A DNA stretch of 43,761 nucleotides from Flavobacteriales bacterium (lineage in GTDB: Bacteria > Bacteroidota > Bacteroidia > Flavobacteriales_G > Salibacteraceae): contig JABAYK010000022.1 of NCBI GenBank assembly GCA_018609045.1, positions 1 through 43,761 on the forward strand. The letters are read 5' to 3'. Position numbers and translations under genes: made by a program. The notes below the pieces were generated by a model. The model saw only the letters and a list, made by a program, of their open reading frames with translations. It was not told where the DNA came from and made no database searches. Of the stretch, positions 1 through 7,958 are shown one piece after another; positions within the stretch are counted from its first letter, which is position 1; each line of letters starts with the position of its first letter.

Positions 1-333
1 GTAGTTTTCGTAAACGAAGTTGGTGGCTTCGACAAAGCCCGGGACGCTACCACAGTCAAAGCGCCTACCCTCGAATTTGTAGGCCATCACGCAACCTCTG
101 CGCGCCTGGGTCTGCAGCGCATCAGTGAGCTGGATCTCGCCATTGGCACCGGGCTCTGTTTCGCGAATGATGTCGAAAATATCCGGCGTCAGGATATAGC
201 GGCCAATGATGGCCAGGTTAGATGGCGCGTCAGCGGGATCGGGTTTTTCAACCATCTCGTCGACCCGATAAATACCATCCTTGAGACTTTCCCCGGCAAT
301 CACTCCGTATTTGTGTACCTCATCCATGGGTAC
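1..333 (-). CDS. galU: GalU fragment, UTP-glucose-1-phosphate uridylyltransferase (C-terminal half, foreign, cut by window edge)
   Basis: The minus strand encodes the second half of a bacterial GalU, which makes UDP-glucose from UTP and glucose-1-phosphate. Visible family landmarks in order are HKYGV, VEKP, APSNLAIIGRYIL, GEIQLTDAL and the late FDCGS.PGF block, matching the order in proteobacterial GalU. The gene runs off the window at base 1, so its C-terminal end is not seen. Base composition and codon use (GCC, CTG, CGC-rich) are strikingly more GC-rich than every other gene here. There is no start of its own: the frame continues without a stop into the AT-rich M1 peptidase gene upstream. 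I read this as sequence from another organism, probably a gammaproteobacterium, joined artificially. Confidence 0.88.
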
Positions 334-714
334 CTCTTTATTTCCTTTTTCAGGAAGTTTAACTTTTAAAGATTTTCCTAAAAATTCTTTTGTTTCGCCT
401 ACATTGTTTTTCAGCAAATTTCCTTCTTGGTCTTTTACTGATATTAATTCTAAATCTTTCGTATCAAAAATGATATTCTTGGCATTTTCATTGGCTTTTA
501 TTGTCCATGTAGCTGTTGCGGATATTATTTTGTCTTCAAAATTTAAATCAGCATCCCAATCGAGGTGAGTTACAAAGGCTGATTCTGGCTCGCTAAATGA
601 ATGAACATCTTTGTTTGAAACTTGCTTAATGGGTTCACTTTTAGGTTCTTTCATTTCTTTTTGTTGACATGAAAATAGGGTGAGGATAGAGAAAATAAAA
701 ACTAAAAATCGCAT
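334..714 (-). CDS. M1-family aminopeptidase lipoprotein, N-terminal fragment
   Basis: The ATG at 714 starts a lipoprotein signal (MRFLVFIFSILTLFSC, cysteine 16) followed by about 110 residues resembling the N-terminal beta domain of M1 metallopeptidases of the leukotriene-A4-hydrolase/aminopeptidase N type: SFSEPESAFVTHLDWD, a TATWTI strand, and IIFDTKDLELISV. In the family this domain precedes the HExxH zinc catalytic domain, which is absent because the gene is interrupted by the GalU sequence. The normal protein would be about 600-700 residues and act at the cell surface on peptides. The join lies near 330-340, where GAGGTACC could belong to either parent. The family call rests on a short domain, so it is moderately certain. 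Confidence 0.7.
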
Positions 715-728
715 AGAAAAAATTTGAC

Positions 729-736
729 CGAAAATA
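729..736 (-). promoter_or_regulatory. Candidate -7 box TATTTTCG for the M1 peptidase gene
   Basis: TATTTTCG on the minus strand ends 14 bases before the ATG at 714. It is one base from the Bacteroidota -7 consensus TAnnTTTG, and similar boxes sit at like distances before other genes here. No convincing -33 TTTG at 19-21 bp spacing was found. Confidence 0.3.
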
Positions 737-800
737 ATGAATACAACTTACAATTAATAGTTGGTTAACAACAAGAAAATAAACGAAGGATTAAGATAAT

Positions 801-808
801 TACATTCG
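801..808 (+). promoter_or_regulatory. Candidate -7 box TACATTCG for the DUF4301 gene
   Basis: TACATTCG lies 15 bases before the ATG at 824 and differs by one base from TAnnTTTG. No good -33 element is visible, so this is tentative. Confidence 0.28.
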
Positions 809-823
809 CAAAAAAAAGCTGAT

Positions 824-2305
824 ATGGAATTGGATGGTATTGCAAAAAAGCAATTGGCAGAAAAAGGTATTTCTTTAGAAAAATTTGAGACGCAATTAAA
901 TAATTTTCAAAAAGGATTTCCATTTTCTAATTTGCAAAACCCTGCCACAGAAGAAAGTGGAATTTTTACGAAATCTGAAGAGGAAATTGAAAATTTAGCC
1001 AATTTATTTGACAGAGATAAAGACCAAAATGAAATCATAAAGTTTGTTCCTGCATCTGGCGCGGCAAGCAGAATGTTTAAGTTTTTGTTTGAAGCATCAA
1101 ATGCTGAAACTGAACCAAACGATAAAGATTACAAAACTTTTTTTGAAGGAATAGAGAAATTTCCATTTTTTGAAAATTTATCTGCAGAATTGCAACAATT
1201 AGCCAATGGTAAATTTGAAGAAAAACGCAAGTTTTTAAAAGTGCTTTTAAATGAAGAGCCCTTTGCGTTTGGTAAAAAGCCAAAGGCTATGATTCCGTTT
1301 CACAAAACCAATAATTTGCCAAGACTCGCTATAGAAGAGCATTTCGCCGAAACAGAGTTTTTTGGCGCTAACGATGGAAAACTACAATTACATTTTACCA
1401 TTTCTCCCGAGCATAAAACCATGTTCGAGTTAGAGTCAGAAAAACTGAAATTAAAATATCAATCTATTTACCCCAATGGAATAGAAGTGACCTTCTCTGA
1501 GCAAATGGAAAGTACCGATATGGTTGCGGTATTGGAGGACAACTCGCCTGTAAAAACAACTGAAGGCTTTTTGTTTAGGCCAGGTGGACATGGCGCATTG
1601 ATAGAAAATTTGAATAACCTAAATGCCGATTTAATTTTTATTAAAAATATTGACAATGTGTTGCCTCCCTTTTTCCATGCCAAAAATGGAAAATACAAAA
1701 GGTTTATGGGGGGAGTTTTACTTCAAATTACAAGAGAATTATTCCAATTACAGAAAAATTTTAGTGAGCATGGGTATTCTGAAAAACTAGCCGATGCTGC
1801 GCAACACTTTGCAAAAGCAGCTTTGGGTATTTCATCTCTTAACATTAATTCTTCAGAATTATTAAAAAGCTTTTTGTTTAAGCCTGTTAGGGTTTGCGGC
1901 ATGGTAAAAAATGAAGGTGAACCTGGTGGTGGACCTTTTTGGGTGAAGCAAACCAATGGGGCAACCACCTTGCAAATTGTAGAAAAATCGCAAGTTGATT
2001 TAAACAATGCAAAGCAGGTTGAAATTTTAAACAGTGCCACGCATTTTAATCCGGTAGATATAGTTTGCTCAACCAAAAATTATGCGGGTAAAAAATATAA
2101 TTTGTTAGATTTTGTAGATTCTGAAACAGGTTTTATTACCGAGAAATCTCACGAAGGAAAAACCATAAAAGCCCAAGAATTACCTGGTTTGTGGAATGGA
2201 GCAATGGCCAATTGGCATACTGTTTTTGTAGAAGTTCCTTTGGTAACTTTTAATCCGGTAAAAACCATAAACGATTTGCTAAAACCAAATCATTTAAAAA
2301 GTTAA
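824..2305 (+). CDS. DUF4301 family protein
   Basis: This 493-residue cytoplasmic protein has no signal peptide or membrane segment and matches Bacteroidota DUF4301 proteins in length and motifs: KFVPASGAASRMFKFL near residue 75, PKAMIPFHK near 150, FRPGGHGALIENL near 245 and VCGMVKNEGEPGGGPFWVK near 355. The family's function is not established. The early glycine-rich PASGAASRM block and the later KxxxPFHK and RPGGHGALI motifs recall the layout of sugar-nucleotide pyrophosphorylases (GT-A-type nucleotidyltransferases), so a nucleotidyltransferase-like role is a reasonable inference, not a demonstrated one. The ATG at 824 is used because homology begins soon after. The stop lies two bases from the end of the convergent DUF3108 gene, with no terminator between them. 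Confidence 0.85.
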   Translation: MELDGIAKKQLAEKGISLEKFETQLNNFQKGFPFSNLQNPATEESGIFTKSEEEIENLANLFDRDKDQNEIIKFVPASGAASRMFKFLFEASNAETEPNDKDYKTFFEGIEKFPFFENLSAELQQLANGKFEEKRKFLKVLLNEEPFAFGKKPKAMIPFHKTNNLPRLAIEEHFAETEFFGANDGKLQLHFTISPEHKTMFELESEKLKLKYQSIYPNGIEVTFSEQMESTDMVAVLEDNSPVKTTEGFLFRPGGHGALIENLNNLNADLIFIKNIDNVLPPFFHAKNGKYKRFMGGVLLQITRELFQLQKNFSEHGYSEKLADAAQHFAKAALGISSLNINSSELLKSFLFKPVRVCGMVKNEGEPGGGPFWVKQTNGATTLQIVEKSQVDLNNAKQVEILNSATHFNPVDIVCSTKNYAGKKYNLLDFVDSETGFITEKSHEGKTIKAQELPGLWNGAMANWHTVFVEVPLVTFNPVKTINDLLKPNHLKS

Positions 2306-2307
2306 CC

Positions 2308-3096
2308 TTAGTCTTGTGGCAACATATATTGTTTTGGGTATTTTAAACCCGTAGTGCCTGTTAGTACTGCTTTTATATTTCCTACCAAAATTTTACTTTC
2401 AATATAAATTGGAATTTTATTTTCATCGGCAGTAACCCAAACTGTCATGTCTTCGCCACCTGTAAAAATGGTTCCTTCAATTAGGTAAGGTTTAAATTTA
2501 TGGCATTTTATGGGGGCAATTCCTCTAAAATCAATTGTTTCGATACCAAAATATCTTATGTAAGTATCGTAAACAGCATTGTCTAAAAGAATCTTGATTG
2601 GAATTTTATCGTCTTTTTTATATTGAGAAAAGTCGATGCATCTCGATTTATAAATCATCGAAATAACATCATAGGTTTCTAAAGGAAACTCAATAGTGTC
2701 TTTTTTAAATGATCCATCTTGCTGCCTAATAATTGAATATGCCTCATTTTTGGGATGGTTAAAAACATAGGCATTGTTAATTTGAGATTTCCCCTCGTTT
2801 ACATCTCTAATAAAAGAGTAGGGCCTTAAGGTTTGGGCATCTACTTTAGATTCGTAAATATCTCTAACCTTATAAAACCAATCGTATTTTGGAAATGTTT
2901 TTCCTTCTCCCGTAAGTGTTAAAGCAGGCTTGCCATAAACTTCACTCGATTTTACCGAAAATGAAACTTCGCCCGCCGAAACCCAAATAAAACCCCAATT
3001 GTAGTTTATTTCGTAAGAAACTATTTCGTTTGGAATAAATGGGAAACTTTTGTTTTGGCTTGAACTAGAAAGGGATAATAGGCTCAATAAAAGCAA
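2308..3096 (-). CDS. DUF3108 domain-containing exported protein (start uncertain)
   Basis: The mature part, from about NKSFPFIPNEIVSYEINYNWGF onward, is a DUF3108 protein; these are periplasmic or outer-membrane-associated beta-rich proteins of unknown function in Bacteroidota. Typical features are the opening GE.V.Y...WGFI, the WFYKVRDIYES block and the C-terminal MTVWVT.DENKIPI block. A hydrophobic LLLLSLLSLSSSSQ signal-like stretch precedes it, but there is no in-frame ATG. Longer in-frame extensions lie inside DUF1573 and are not credible. TTG at 3096 is the nearest usable start but lacks a basic n-region. An ATG at 3128 would give a better signal peptide (MKSFSFEKDFF then LLLL) if the eight-T run at 3095-3102 were one base longer, so a frameshift is possible. 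Confidence 0.78.
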   Translation of the reverse strand: MLLLSLLSLSSSSQNKSFPFIPNEIVSYEINYNWGFIWVSAGEVSFSVKSSEVYGKPALTLTGEGKTFPKYDWFYKVRDIYESKVDAQTLRPYSFIRDVNEGKSQINNAYVFNHPKNEAYSIIRQQDGSFKKDTIEFPLETYDVISMIYKSRCIDFSQYKKDDKIPIKILLDNAVYDTYIRYFGIETIDFRGIAPIKCHKFKPYLIEGTIFTGGEDMTVWVTADENKIPIYIESKILVGNIKAVLTGTTGLKYPKQYMLPQD

Positions 3097-3125
3097 AAAA
3101 AATCCTTCTCGAAAGAGAAGGATTT
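3095..3125 (-). terminator. Rho-independent terminator after the DUF1573 gene
   Basis: Read on the minus strand, AAATCCTTCTC and GAGAAGGATTT form a perfect 11-bp stem with a TTTC loop, followed directly by a run of T. It lies 24 bases past the DUF1573 stop. It also overlaps the start region of the DUF3108 gene, so it may act as an attenuator between the two genes. Confidence 0.85.
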
Positions 3126-3148
3126 CATTGTAATTATGATATTGTTTT

Positions 3149-3709
3149 TTAAACCTCTTCAACGTCGGCTTTAATCTGTAAAACGGTAGTTCTAGGTTCT
3201 GTGTTAGCAATAATGGTAACAGATTTGGTTTGTAAACCTTTTTGTTTTCCTGGGCTGTAAACAACTTCAATTTCGCCAGATTGGCCAGGAGGAATTGGTT
3301 GTTTAGGATAATTAGGAACAGTGCAACCACATGAACCTCTAGCGCTTTCGATTAACAATGGCTTATCTCCAGTATTTTTAAAAGTAAAAACTTTTGTGTT
3401 TTCAGTATCTTGCTTTATTGTTCCAAAATCGTGATTGGTTTCAGCAAAGGCAACTGATGTAGGAGGATTTGTACTTTGAATATTGCCTTGATCTTGTGCG
3501 TTGTTGATGGTAGTTTGAGCCGTAAAATCTTGGTCGAAATTTTGATTTTGAGCAGGCTGAGAAATTGGAGTTGAAGCCGGCTGAGCCATGTTAGCTTGAG
3601 CTCCTCTACCTTGGTTGTAAACTATTTTGCTATCTTCTTTAAAAAAAGTTCCGTAACCTACCATTAAGGTAATTAGTACAAGTAATGCAGTATTGATGTT
3701 TTCTTTCAT
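3149..3709 (-). CDS. DUF1573 domain-containing membrane-anchored protein
   Basis: The ATG at 3709 gives a 186-residue protein with a short basic N-terminus and one hydrophobic segment (INTALLVLITLMVGYGTFF) that acts as a signal or anchor, then a low-complexity Q/A/P/T-rich linker (about residues 35-85), then a DUF1573 domain. The domain shows the family hallmarks HDFGTI near its start, FTFKNTGDKPLLI, and SCGCTVP. DUF1573 is an Ig-like (ASH/MSP-related) fold found in exported Bacteroidota proteins; its function is unknown. A longer frame reaching 3766 exists, but the proposed -7 box at 3733-3740 would then lie inside the gene, so the shorter start is preferred. A strong terminator follows the stop. 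Confidence 0.85.
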   Translation of the reverse strand: MKENINTALLVLITLMVGYGTFFKEDSKIVYNQGRGAQANMAQPASTPISQPAQNQNFDQDFTAQTTINNAQDQGNIQSTNPPTSVAFAETNHDFGTIKQDTENTKVFTFKNTGDKPLLIESARGSCGCTVPNYPKQPIPPGQSGEIEVVYSPGKQKGLQTKSVTIIANTEPRTTVLQIKADVEEV

Positions 3710-3732
3710 TTTGATGCTTTTTTTTTGATTAA

Positions 3733-3740
3733 CAAATGTA
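3733..3740 (-). promoter_or_regulatory. Candidate -7 box TACATTTG for the DUF1573 gene
   Basis: The minus strand carries TACATTTG, a full match to the Bacteroidota -7 consensus TAnnTTTG, 23 bases before the ATG at 3709. The -33 region is not clear. Confidence 0.42.
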
Positions 3741-3787
3741 AATTGTTTTGGTTTTACACTTTCCACTTTAACATTCGTTTAACGAAT

Positions 3788-3823
3788 AAAAAAAAGGCTT
3801 TTGAATTTAACCAAAAGCCTTTT
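3788..3823 (-). terminator. Terminator after the S41 protease gene
   Basis: The stem AAAAGGCTTTTG / CAAAAGCCTTTT (12 bp, 8-base loop) lies 14 bases past the stop of the S41 gene. On the minus strand it continues into a T run. The flanking A and T runs may let it work in both directions. Confidence 0.8.
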
Positions 3824-3837
3824 TAATTTTAATGAGC

Positions 3838-5427
3838 TTACTTGTAACTCAGTTTCATTTTTTTGAAGGTATTGTCTTCTATAGCTTGAAGGGCTGCAAT
3901 TATTGTTGGATCGTCGTTGTTTATTATTTCGTAATAAGCTCCAGTTCCATAAAGTGTTCTTGCTATTTGAGATGTAAAAATATTTTCGATTCTAGTTTTT
4001 GAAATTTCAAGGTCTTCTGCAACTCGCTCAATTTCTTTTTTATCGGCAAACTCTAACAAGCCTTCTAGTAAGGTTTCGTTCATGTTAAAGGTAGACCTAA
4101 ATGTTGTAATACTTGGATAAGTCTCTAAAAACTCATCTCTTTTACTATCCATTAAGGTTAAAGTATATTCATAAAAAACACCTTTTCTAATAAGTTTCGA
4201 TAAATATTTAGAGCTTCCAGTAGTATCTAGCGGCACAAAAATATCTGGTAAAATTCCACCACCACCGTAAACAACTCTTCCGTTGTTGGTGGCAAATTTT
4301 AAATTCTCGTCAAGTTTAATGCTGTCGGCAGAATAAAACTCACCATTTTCCATTCTTTCTTCCATATCGCCTCTGTAGTAATCTTTTTTGTTGCCGTCTT
4401 CATAAGGTTTTTGAATACATCTTCCAGATGGTGTATAATATCTAGAAATGGTAAGTCGAACGGCAGAACCATCAGGCAAAGAATAAGGTTTTTGTACCAA
4501 TCCTTTTCCAAAACTTCTTCTTCCAATTACCAAACCTCTGTCCCAATCTTGTATAGCGCCCGAAACAATTTCAGAGGCAGAAGCCGAACCTTCGTCAATT
4601 AAAACAATGAGTTTTCCTTTTTCAAAATCACCCTTTTTGGTGCTAAAAGTTTGTTGTTTAGGAGAAGTTCTGCCTTCGGTATAAACTACTAGTTTGTCTT
4701 CTTCTAAAAACTGATCGGCTAGATTAATGGCAGTATTCAAATATCCACCACTGTTTCCTCTTAAATCAAGAATTAAATTTTCTAAACCTTTTCCTTGTAA
4801 GGAGTCTAAACCATCTTTAAATTCATCAACAGTTTTAGCGGCAAAACGACTTACTTTTATGTAGCCTGTTTCTTCATTAATCATATAAGATGCATCAACA
4901 GAATAAATTGGAATTTTATCTCTAGTGATTTCAAAATCAAGTAATTCAGCTTCACTTCTTCTAAAGATTGAAACATTTACTTTGGTTCCTTTTTCGCCAC
5001 GAAGGCTTTTCATAACATCGTTGTTTTTATAGCCAACGCCTGCAACTAATTCGTTATCTATTTTCACAATTTTATCGCCTGCGCGGATGCCCAACTTTTC
5101 TGATGGACCTCCAGAAATTGGAGAAACAACCAAAATAGTATCTCTTAAAATATTAAATTGAATACCTACACCTTCAAATTTACCTTCAAGAGGTTCGTTC
5201 ATTTTTTGAAGGTCTTTTTTAGAAATATAAACCGAGTGAGGGTCTAAATCTGTTAACATAGAATTGATAGCCTCCTCAACCAAAAGGTTAGAGTTTACAG
5301 TATCTACATAAGTTTGTTCAACAATATTTATAAAGGTGGCAAGCTTTTGAGCACTTGCGCCTGGTTGGGCGAATAAGGTTAAAGAAAAAAGAGACAAAAC
5401 GCCTAAAAAGGAAATTTTTAGTTTCAT
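3838..5427 (-). CDS. S41 family C-terminal processing peptidase (CtpA/Prc-like)
   Basis: This 529-residue serine protease has a signal peptide (ending near LFAQP, about residue 21), a PDZ domain (about 80-165, with the carboxylate-binding GVGIQF loop) and the S41 catalytic domain. The Ser-Lys dyad is visible as S283 in GSASASEIVSG and K308 in RSFGKGLVQ, 25 residues apart as in E. coli Prc; LDLRGNSGGYL precedes them as usual. Enzymes of this family act in the periplasm on C-termini of secreted or damaged proteins. After the catalytic core comes an alpha-helical C-terminal region of about 150 residues typical of Bacteroidota members. A terminator follows. TATATTCT, a weak -7 candidate, ends 11 bases before the ATG. 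Confidence 0.93.
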   Translation of the reverse strand: MKLKISFLGVLSLFSLTLFAQPGASAQKLATFINIVEQTYVDTVNSNLLVEEAINSMLTDLDPHSVYISKKDLQKMNEPLEGKFEGVGIQFNILRDTILVVSPISGGPSEKLGIRAGDKIVKIDNELVAGVGYKNNDVMKSLRGEKGTKVNVSIFRRSEAELLDFEITRDKIPIYSVDASYMINEETGYIKVSRFAAKTVDEFKDGLDSLQGKGLENLILDLRGNSGGYLNTAINLADQFLEEDKLVVYTEGRTSPKQQTFSTKKGDFEKGKLIVLIDEGSASASEIVSGAIQDWDRGLVIGRRSFGKGLVQKPYSLPDGSAVRLTISRYYTPSGRCIQKPYEDGNKKDYYRGDMEERMENGEFYSADSIKLDENLKFATNNGRVVYGGGGILPDIFVPLDTTGSSKYLSKLIRKGVFYEYTLTLMDSKRDEFLETYPSITTFRSTFNMNETLLEGLLEFADKKEIERVAEDLEISKTRIENIFTSQIARTLYGTGAYYEIINNDDPTIIAALQAIEDNTFKKMKLSYK

Positions 5428-5512
5428 AATTTTATTTTAGAATATAAAAGTAGTTGCTAATTTATTGGGATATTAAATAAAAACAACAATGGTAAATAAT
5501 GTTTATCGAAGG

Positions 5513-6196
5513 TTAAAAAAGTGTGCCAAAATTTTCTACATGACTTATCAATGATGGTTTGTTGTTTTTAGGAGAATTTACCAAGACACTAACTTCATGC
5601 ATTTTCATTTTTTCATTTTCTATTGGTTGCAGTAAACTAAAGTGTTCTGAGGCAGAAATATTTTCATCAAGCCATAGTTTAATTTGTTGGTTACTCTCAA
5701 AAATACACGGCATTCTTTGGTGAATTTGCTGCATAAAGGTGTTCGCTTTAGTGGTAATTATGGTAAAAGTGGACACATTTTCACCTGTTGGATTTTTCCA
5801 AGAATCCCACAATCCTGCCAAAGCAAATGTTTTGTTTGATGTTAATGAGATGTAAGATGGAATTTTCAGTTTGCCTTGATTTTTCCATTCGTAAAATCCA
5901 TCCACCAAAACAACACACCTTTTATTTTGAAAAGAGGTTTTAAAAGCTGGTTTTTCTAAAAGGGTTTCGCTTCTTGCATTTATCATATTGTAACCAATAC
6001 TTTGGTCTTTTGCCCAAGATGGAATTAAACCCCACTGAAGAAAAGAAGCTTGTTTGGGTGAAGCATTTGTAATTACCGGAGCAATTTGAGTAGGAGCGAG
6101 GTTATAAGAAGGCTGGTAAACTTCTTTGTTAATGTCAATTTCAAACTGTTTTTCAAGCTCCTCAGCAGATTTTACTATGGTATATCTACCGCACAT
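5513..6196 (-). CDS. SRAP domain protein (HMCES/YedK family)
   Basis: A 227-residue SOS response-associated peptidase (SRAP) family member. The N-terminus MCGRYT provides the essential Cys2, exposed after removal of Met1, that forms a thiazolidine crosslink with abasic sites in single-stranded DNA. The other active-site residues known from YedK and HMCES can be placed: N73 in NARSET, E103 in DGFYEWK, and H159 in HQRMP. Its role is to shield abasic sites during replication. The ATG abuts the stop of the upstream glycosidase gene (TAA directly followed by ATG on the minus strand), so the two are probably translated from one message, although their functions look unrelated. Confidence 0.94.
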   Translation of the reverse strand: MCGRYTIVKSAEELEKQFEIDINKEVYQPSYNLAPTQIAPVITNASPKQASFLQWGLIPSWAKDQSIGYNMINARSETLLEKPAFKTSFQNKRCVVLVDGFYEWKNQGKLKIPSYISLTSNKTFALAGLWDSWKNPTGENVSTFTIITTKANTFMQQIHQRMPCIFESNQQIKLWLDENISASEHFSLLQPIENEKMKMHEVSVLVNSPKNNKPSLISHVENFGTLF

Positions 6197-7180
6197 TTAT
6201 TTGAAATTTTGTTTTATTATTTCCAATGAAGGTTTGCCTTGTGGCGAATAATCTGTGGCTATATTTCTTGGGAATTCATTTTCTGAATCATACCATTTCC
6301 ATAAAAAACCACCGGCGCACCAAGGTTGATTATACAATTGAATAAAGAAAGCTTCGAGGGCATTTTTTTGACAATCTGCACTTGGTGTAACTTCTTTTTT
6401 GTGTGCCCAAGGTTGGTAAGCACATTGGGCGCAACTTCTGTAACCAAACTCTGTAAATAGAATTTTACCATTTTTTTGTTCTGCAAAATCTTTCAATTCG
6501 TATTTGGTTTTTACCAACTCGGTTTTTGCTTGTTGCATAGTAGGTTGACTATTTGATGCGCCAGGGAAATAAGCATCAATTCCAATGTAATCTACTTTAT
6601 TCCAAAAGGTTACGTTTTTATAATTATCCCAATTTGCTGCGTAAGTCAATTCAAACTGAAAGCTATCTTGGTAGGTTTGGATGGTTTTGGGAAAAAACTG
6701 AGGTTTAAATTGCATAAAAGATTTCAATTCGGTGCCCAAGCAAAAAAGGTCAACATTTAGGCTATCACTTATTTCTGCAAAATGAAGGATATAATCTGCG
6801 TAAGATTTTTCAAAATCGTTCCATTTGTTAAAATCTTCAAATTGTAAATCGCCTGTGTAGCCGCCTCCTTTAAGCCACATCATTGGTTTAAGCATAATCT
6901 TAAAATTTTGCTTTTTAGCCTCCACAATTGCGGCAATAACTCCTTCAGTTCTTTCGCCCCACCATTGCCAATCTGTGTTGAAAATTACTTGCCCGGTATT
7001 TTCATCAACAAAAGAATAAGGCATTATGGTTATCCAATTTGCACCGAGGTTTTTTACTTCGTTTATTGATGGATAAGAGGAGGTTTTACTTGGAGCAACA
7101 ATAGAAACACCATTTAACTTTTCTTGACTTTGGCTTAAGAATGAAATAGAAATTAGAAATAGAAAAATGAGTTTCTTCAC
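6197..7180 (-). CDS. Glycoside hydrolase family 113-like exported glycosidase
   Basis: A 327-residue protein with a signal peptide (MKKLIFLFLISISFLSQS) and a TIM-barrel domain resembling GH113 beta-mannanase-like enzymes. Landmarks are NGVSIVAP, LGANWITIMPYSF, WWGER, KIMLKPMMW, FCLGTEL, VDYIGIDAYFP and FTEFGYRS. E151 in LGTEL and E243 in FTEFGYRS fit the family's acid/base and nucleophile positions. The likely substrate is a beta-linked mannose- or glucose-containing glycan, but the sequence does not settle specificity. The start is GTG at 7180, supported by the position of the signal peptide. It lies 23 bases after the upstream barrel gene and abuts the SRAP gene, in one transcription unit. 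Confidence 0.82.
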   Translation of the reverse strand: MKKLIFLFLISISFLSQSQEKLNGVSIVAPSKTSSYPSINEVKNLGANWITIMPYSFVDENTGQVIFNTDWQWWGERTEGVIAAIVEAKKQNFKIMLKPMMWLKGGGYTGDLQFEDFNKWNDFEKSYADYILHFAEISDSLNVDLFCLGTELKSFMQFKPQFFPKTIQTYQDSFQFELTYAANWDNYKNVTFWNKVDYIGIDAYFPGASNSQPTMQQAKTELVKTKYELKDFAEQKNGKILFTEFGYRSCAQCAYQPWAHKKEVTPSADCQKNALEAFFIQLYNQPWCAGGFLWKWYDSENEFPRNIATDYSPQGKPSLEIIKQNFK

Positions 7181-7203
7181 AAATTCAAAATTAACTTTTA
7201 AGG

Positions 7204-7958
7204 TTATTTGAAGTTAACAATTCTCAATCCGAAGTTTAATGTAAAGCCAGCTCCTTGATTTTTACCTGATGAAAATAGTGTAGAAGAGGTTTCAAACTCT
7301 AGCTTTTGAGGAATCAATTGGTATTTTACTCCAATTCCTTCTTGCCTAAAATATGCATCTATGATTTTATTTCCCCATTTTGGCCAAAACTCTTGTTGGG
7401 CATAAAAACTTAATCGCGATGTAGCCAAATAGCTTAAAAAGATACTTGCCGGAGTCTCAATGGTGTTTTGAGAAAAATCAAAATCTCGATTTATAGATAA
7501 CCAAGGAGTAACTTGAAAAAATAATTGCCATTTGTTGTTTAAAGGCTGATCCCAAAAGAATTGGGTTAACCACAAAAATCTATCTGCAGCTAGGTATGGT
7601 TTTCCAGATTCGCTTCCATCTAAATCGTTTCCAATTGGCATCAAGAATGATGTTTGGATTGAGATGTTTTTGAACTTGTTAAATGGCTGAAGCCTTGCTT
7701 TTGGGCCAAAATATGAAACCGTAAACCTTGAGTTGTTGGTGTTTGAAAATTGGTAAGGCAGAAAAATTGAGTTTTCAACTTGGCCAACATTTACAGAGCT
7801 TAACCAAATTTCGGCACCTAAATTTAGCTTAGGAGTTACTCCAATCATTAAAGAGTTTAATAAGGTTAAATAACTAGACCTTGCCCCATAATTTACCTTA
7901 TTTCCATTGTTATCGAAACCTTTGGTTTGGGAATATAAATTCCAAAAAGATTTAAACT
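7204..7958 (-). pseudogene. Outer-membrane beta-barrel portion of an interrupted DUF547-barrel gene
   Basis: This frame encodes about 250 residues rich in alternating aromatic and polar residues with a C-terminal NFGLRIVNFK, ending in an aromatic as outer-membrane barrels often do. The first convenient ATG (7848) is preceded in frame by coding-like sequence (SIEFKSFWNLYSQTKGF, then NGNKVNYGARSSYL) with no start codon and no signal peptide of its own. That upstream sequence joins smoothly to the end of the DUF547 frame if one A is added to the AAAA run near 7965-7969 (LFQK then GSIEFKSF). I infer that barrel and DUF547 domains were one exported protein and that the split is a lesion or sequencing error. 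No specific function is recognised. Confidence 0.6.

Noticed and set aside
1..333. GalU segment as horizontally acquired gene
   Set aside because: A mid-protein start fused into an unrelated gene without flanking mobile element or full-length gene fits an artefact better than transfer.
281..568. Plus-strand open frame of 95 codons crossing the chimeric join
   Set aside because: It is antisense to the M1 and GalU coding frames, crosses the artificial join and has no recognisable protein features.
2308..3330. Longer 340-residue version of the DUF3108 protein
   Set aside because: The extra N-terminal part overlaps DUF1573 in another frame and reads through its terminator, with no sign of a signal peptide at that start.
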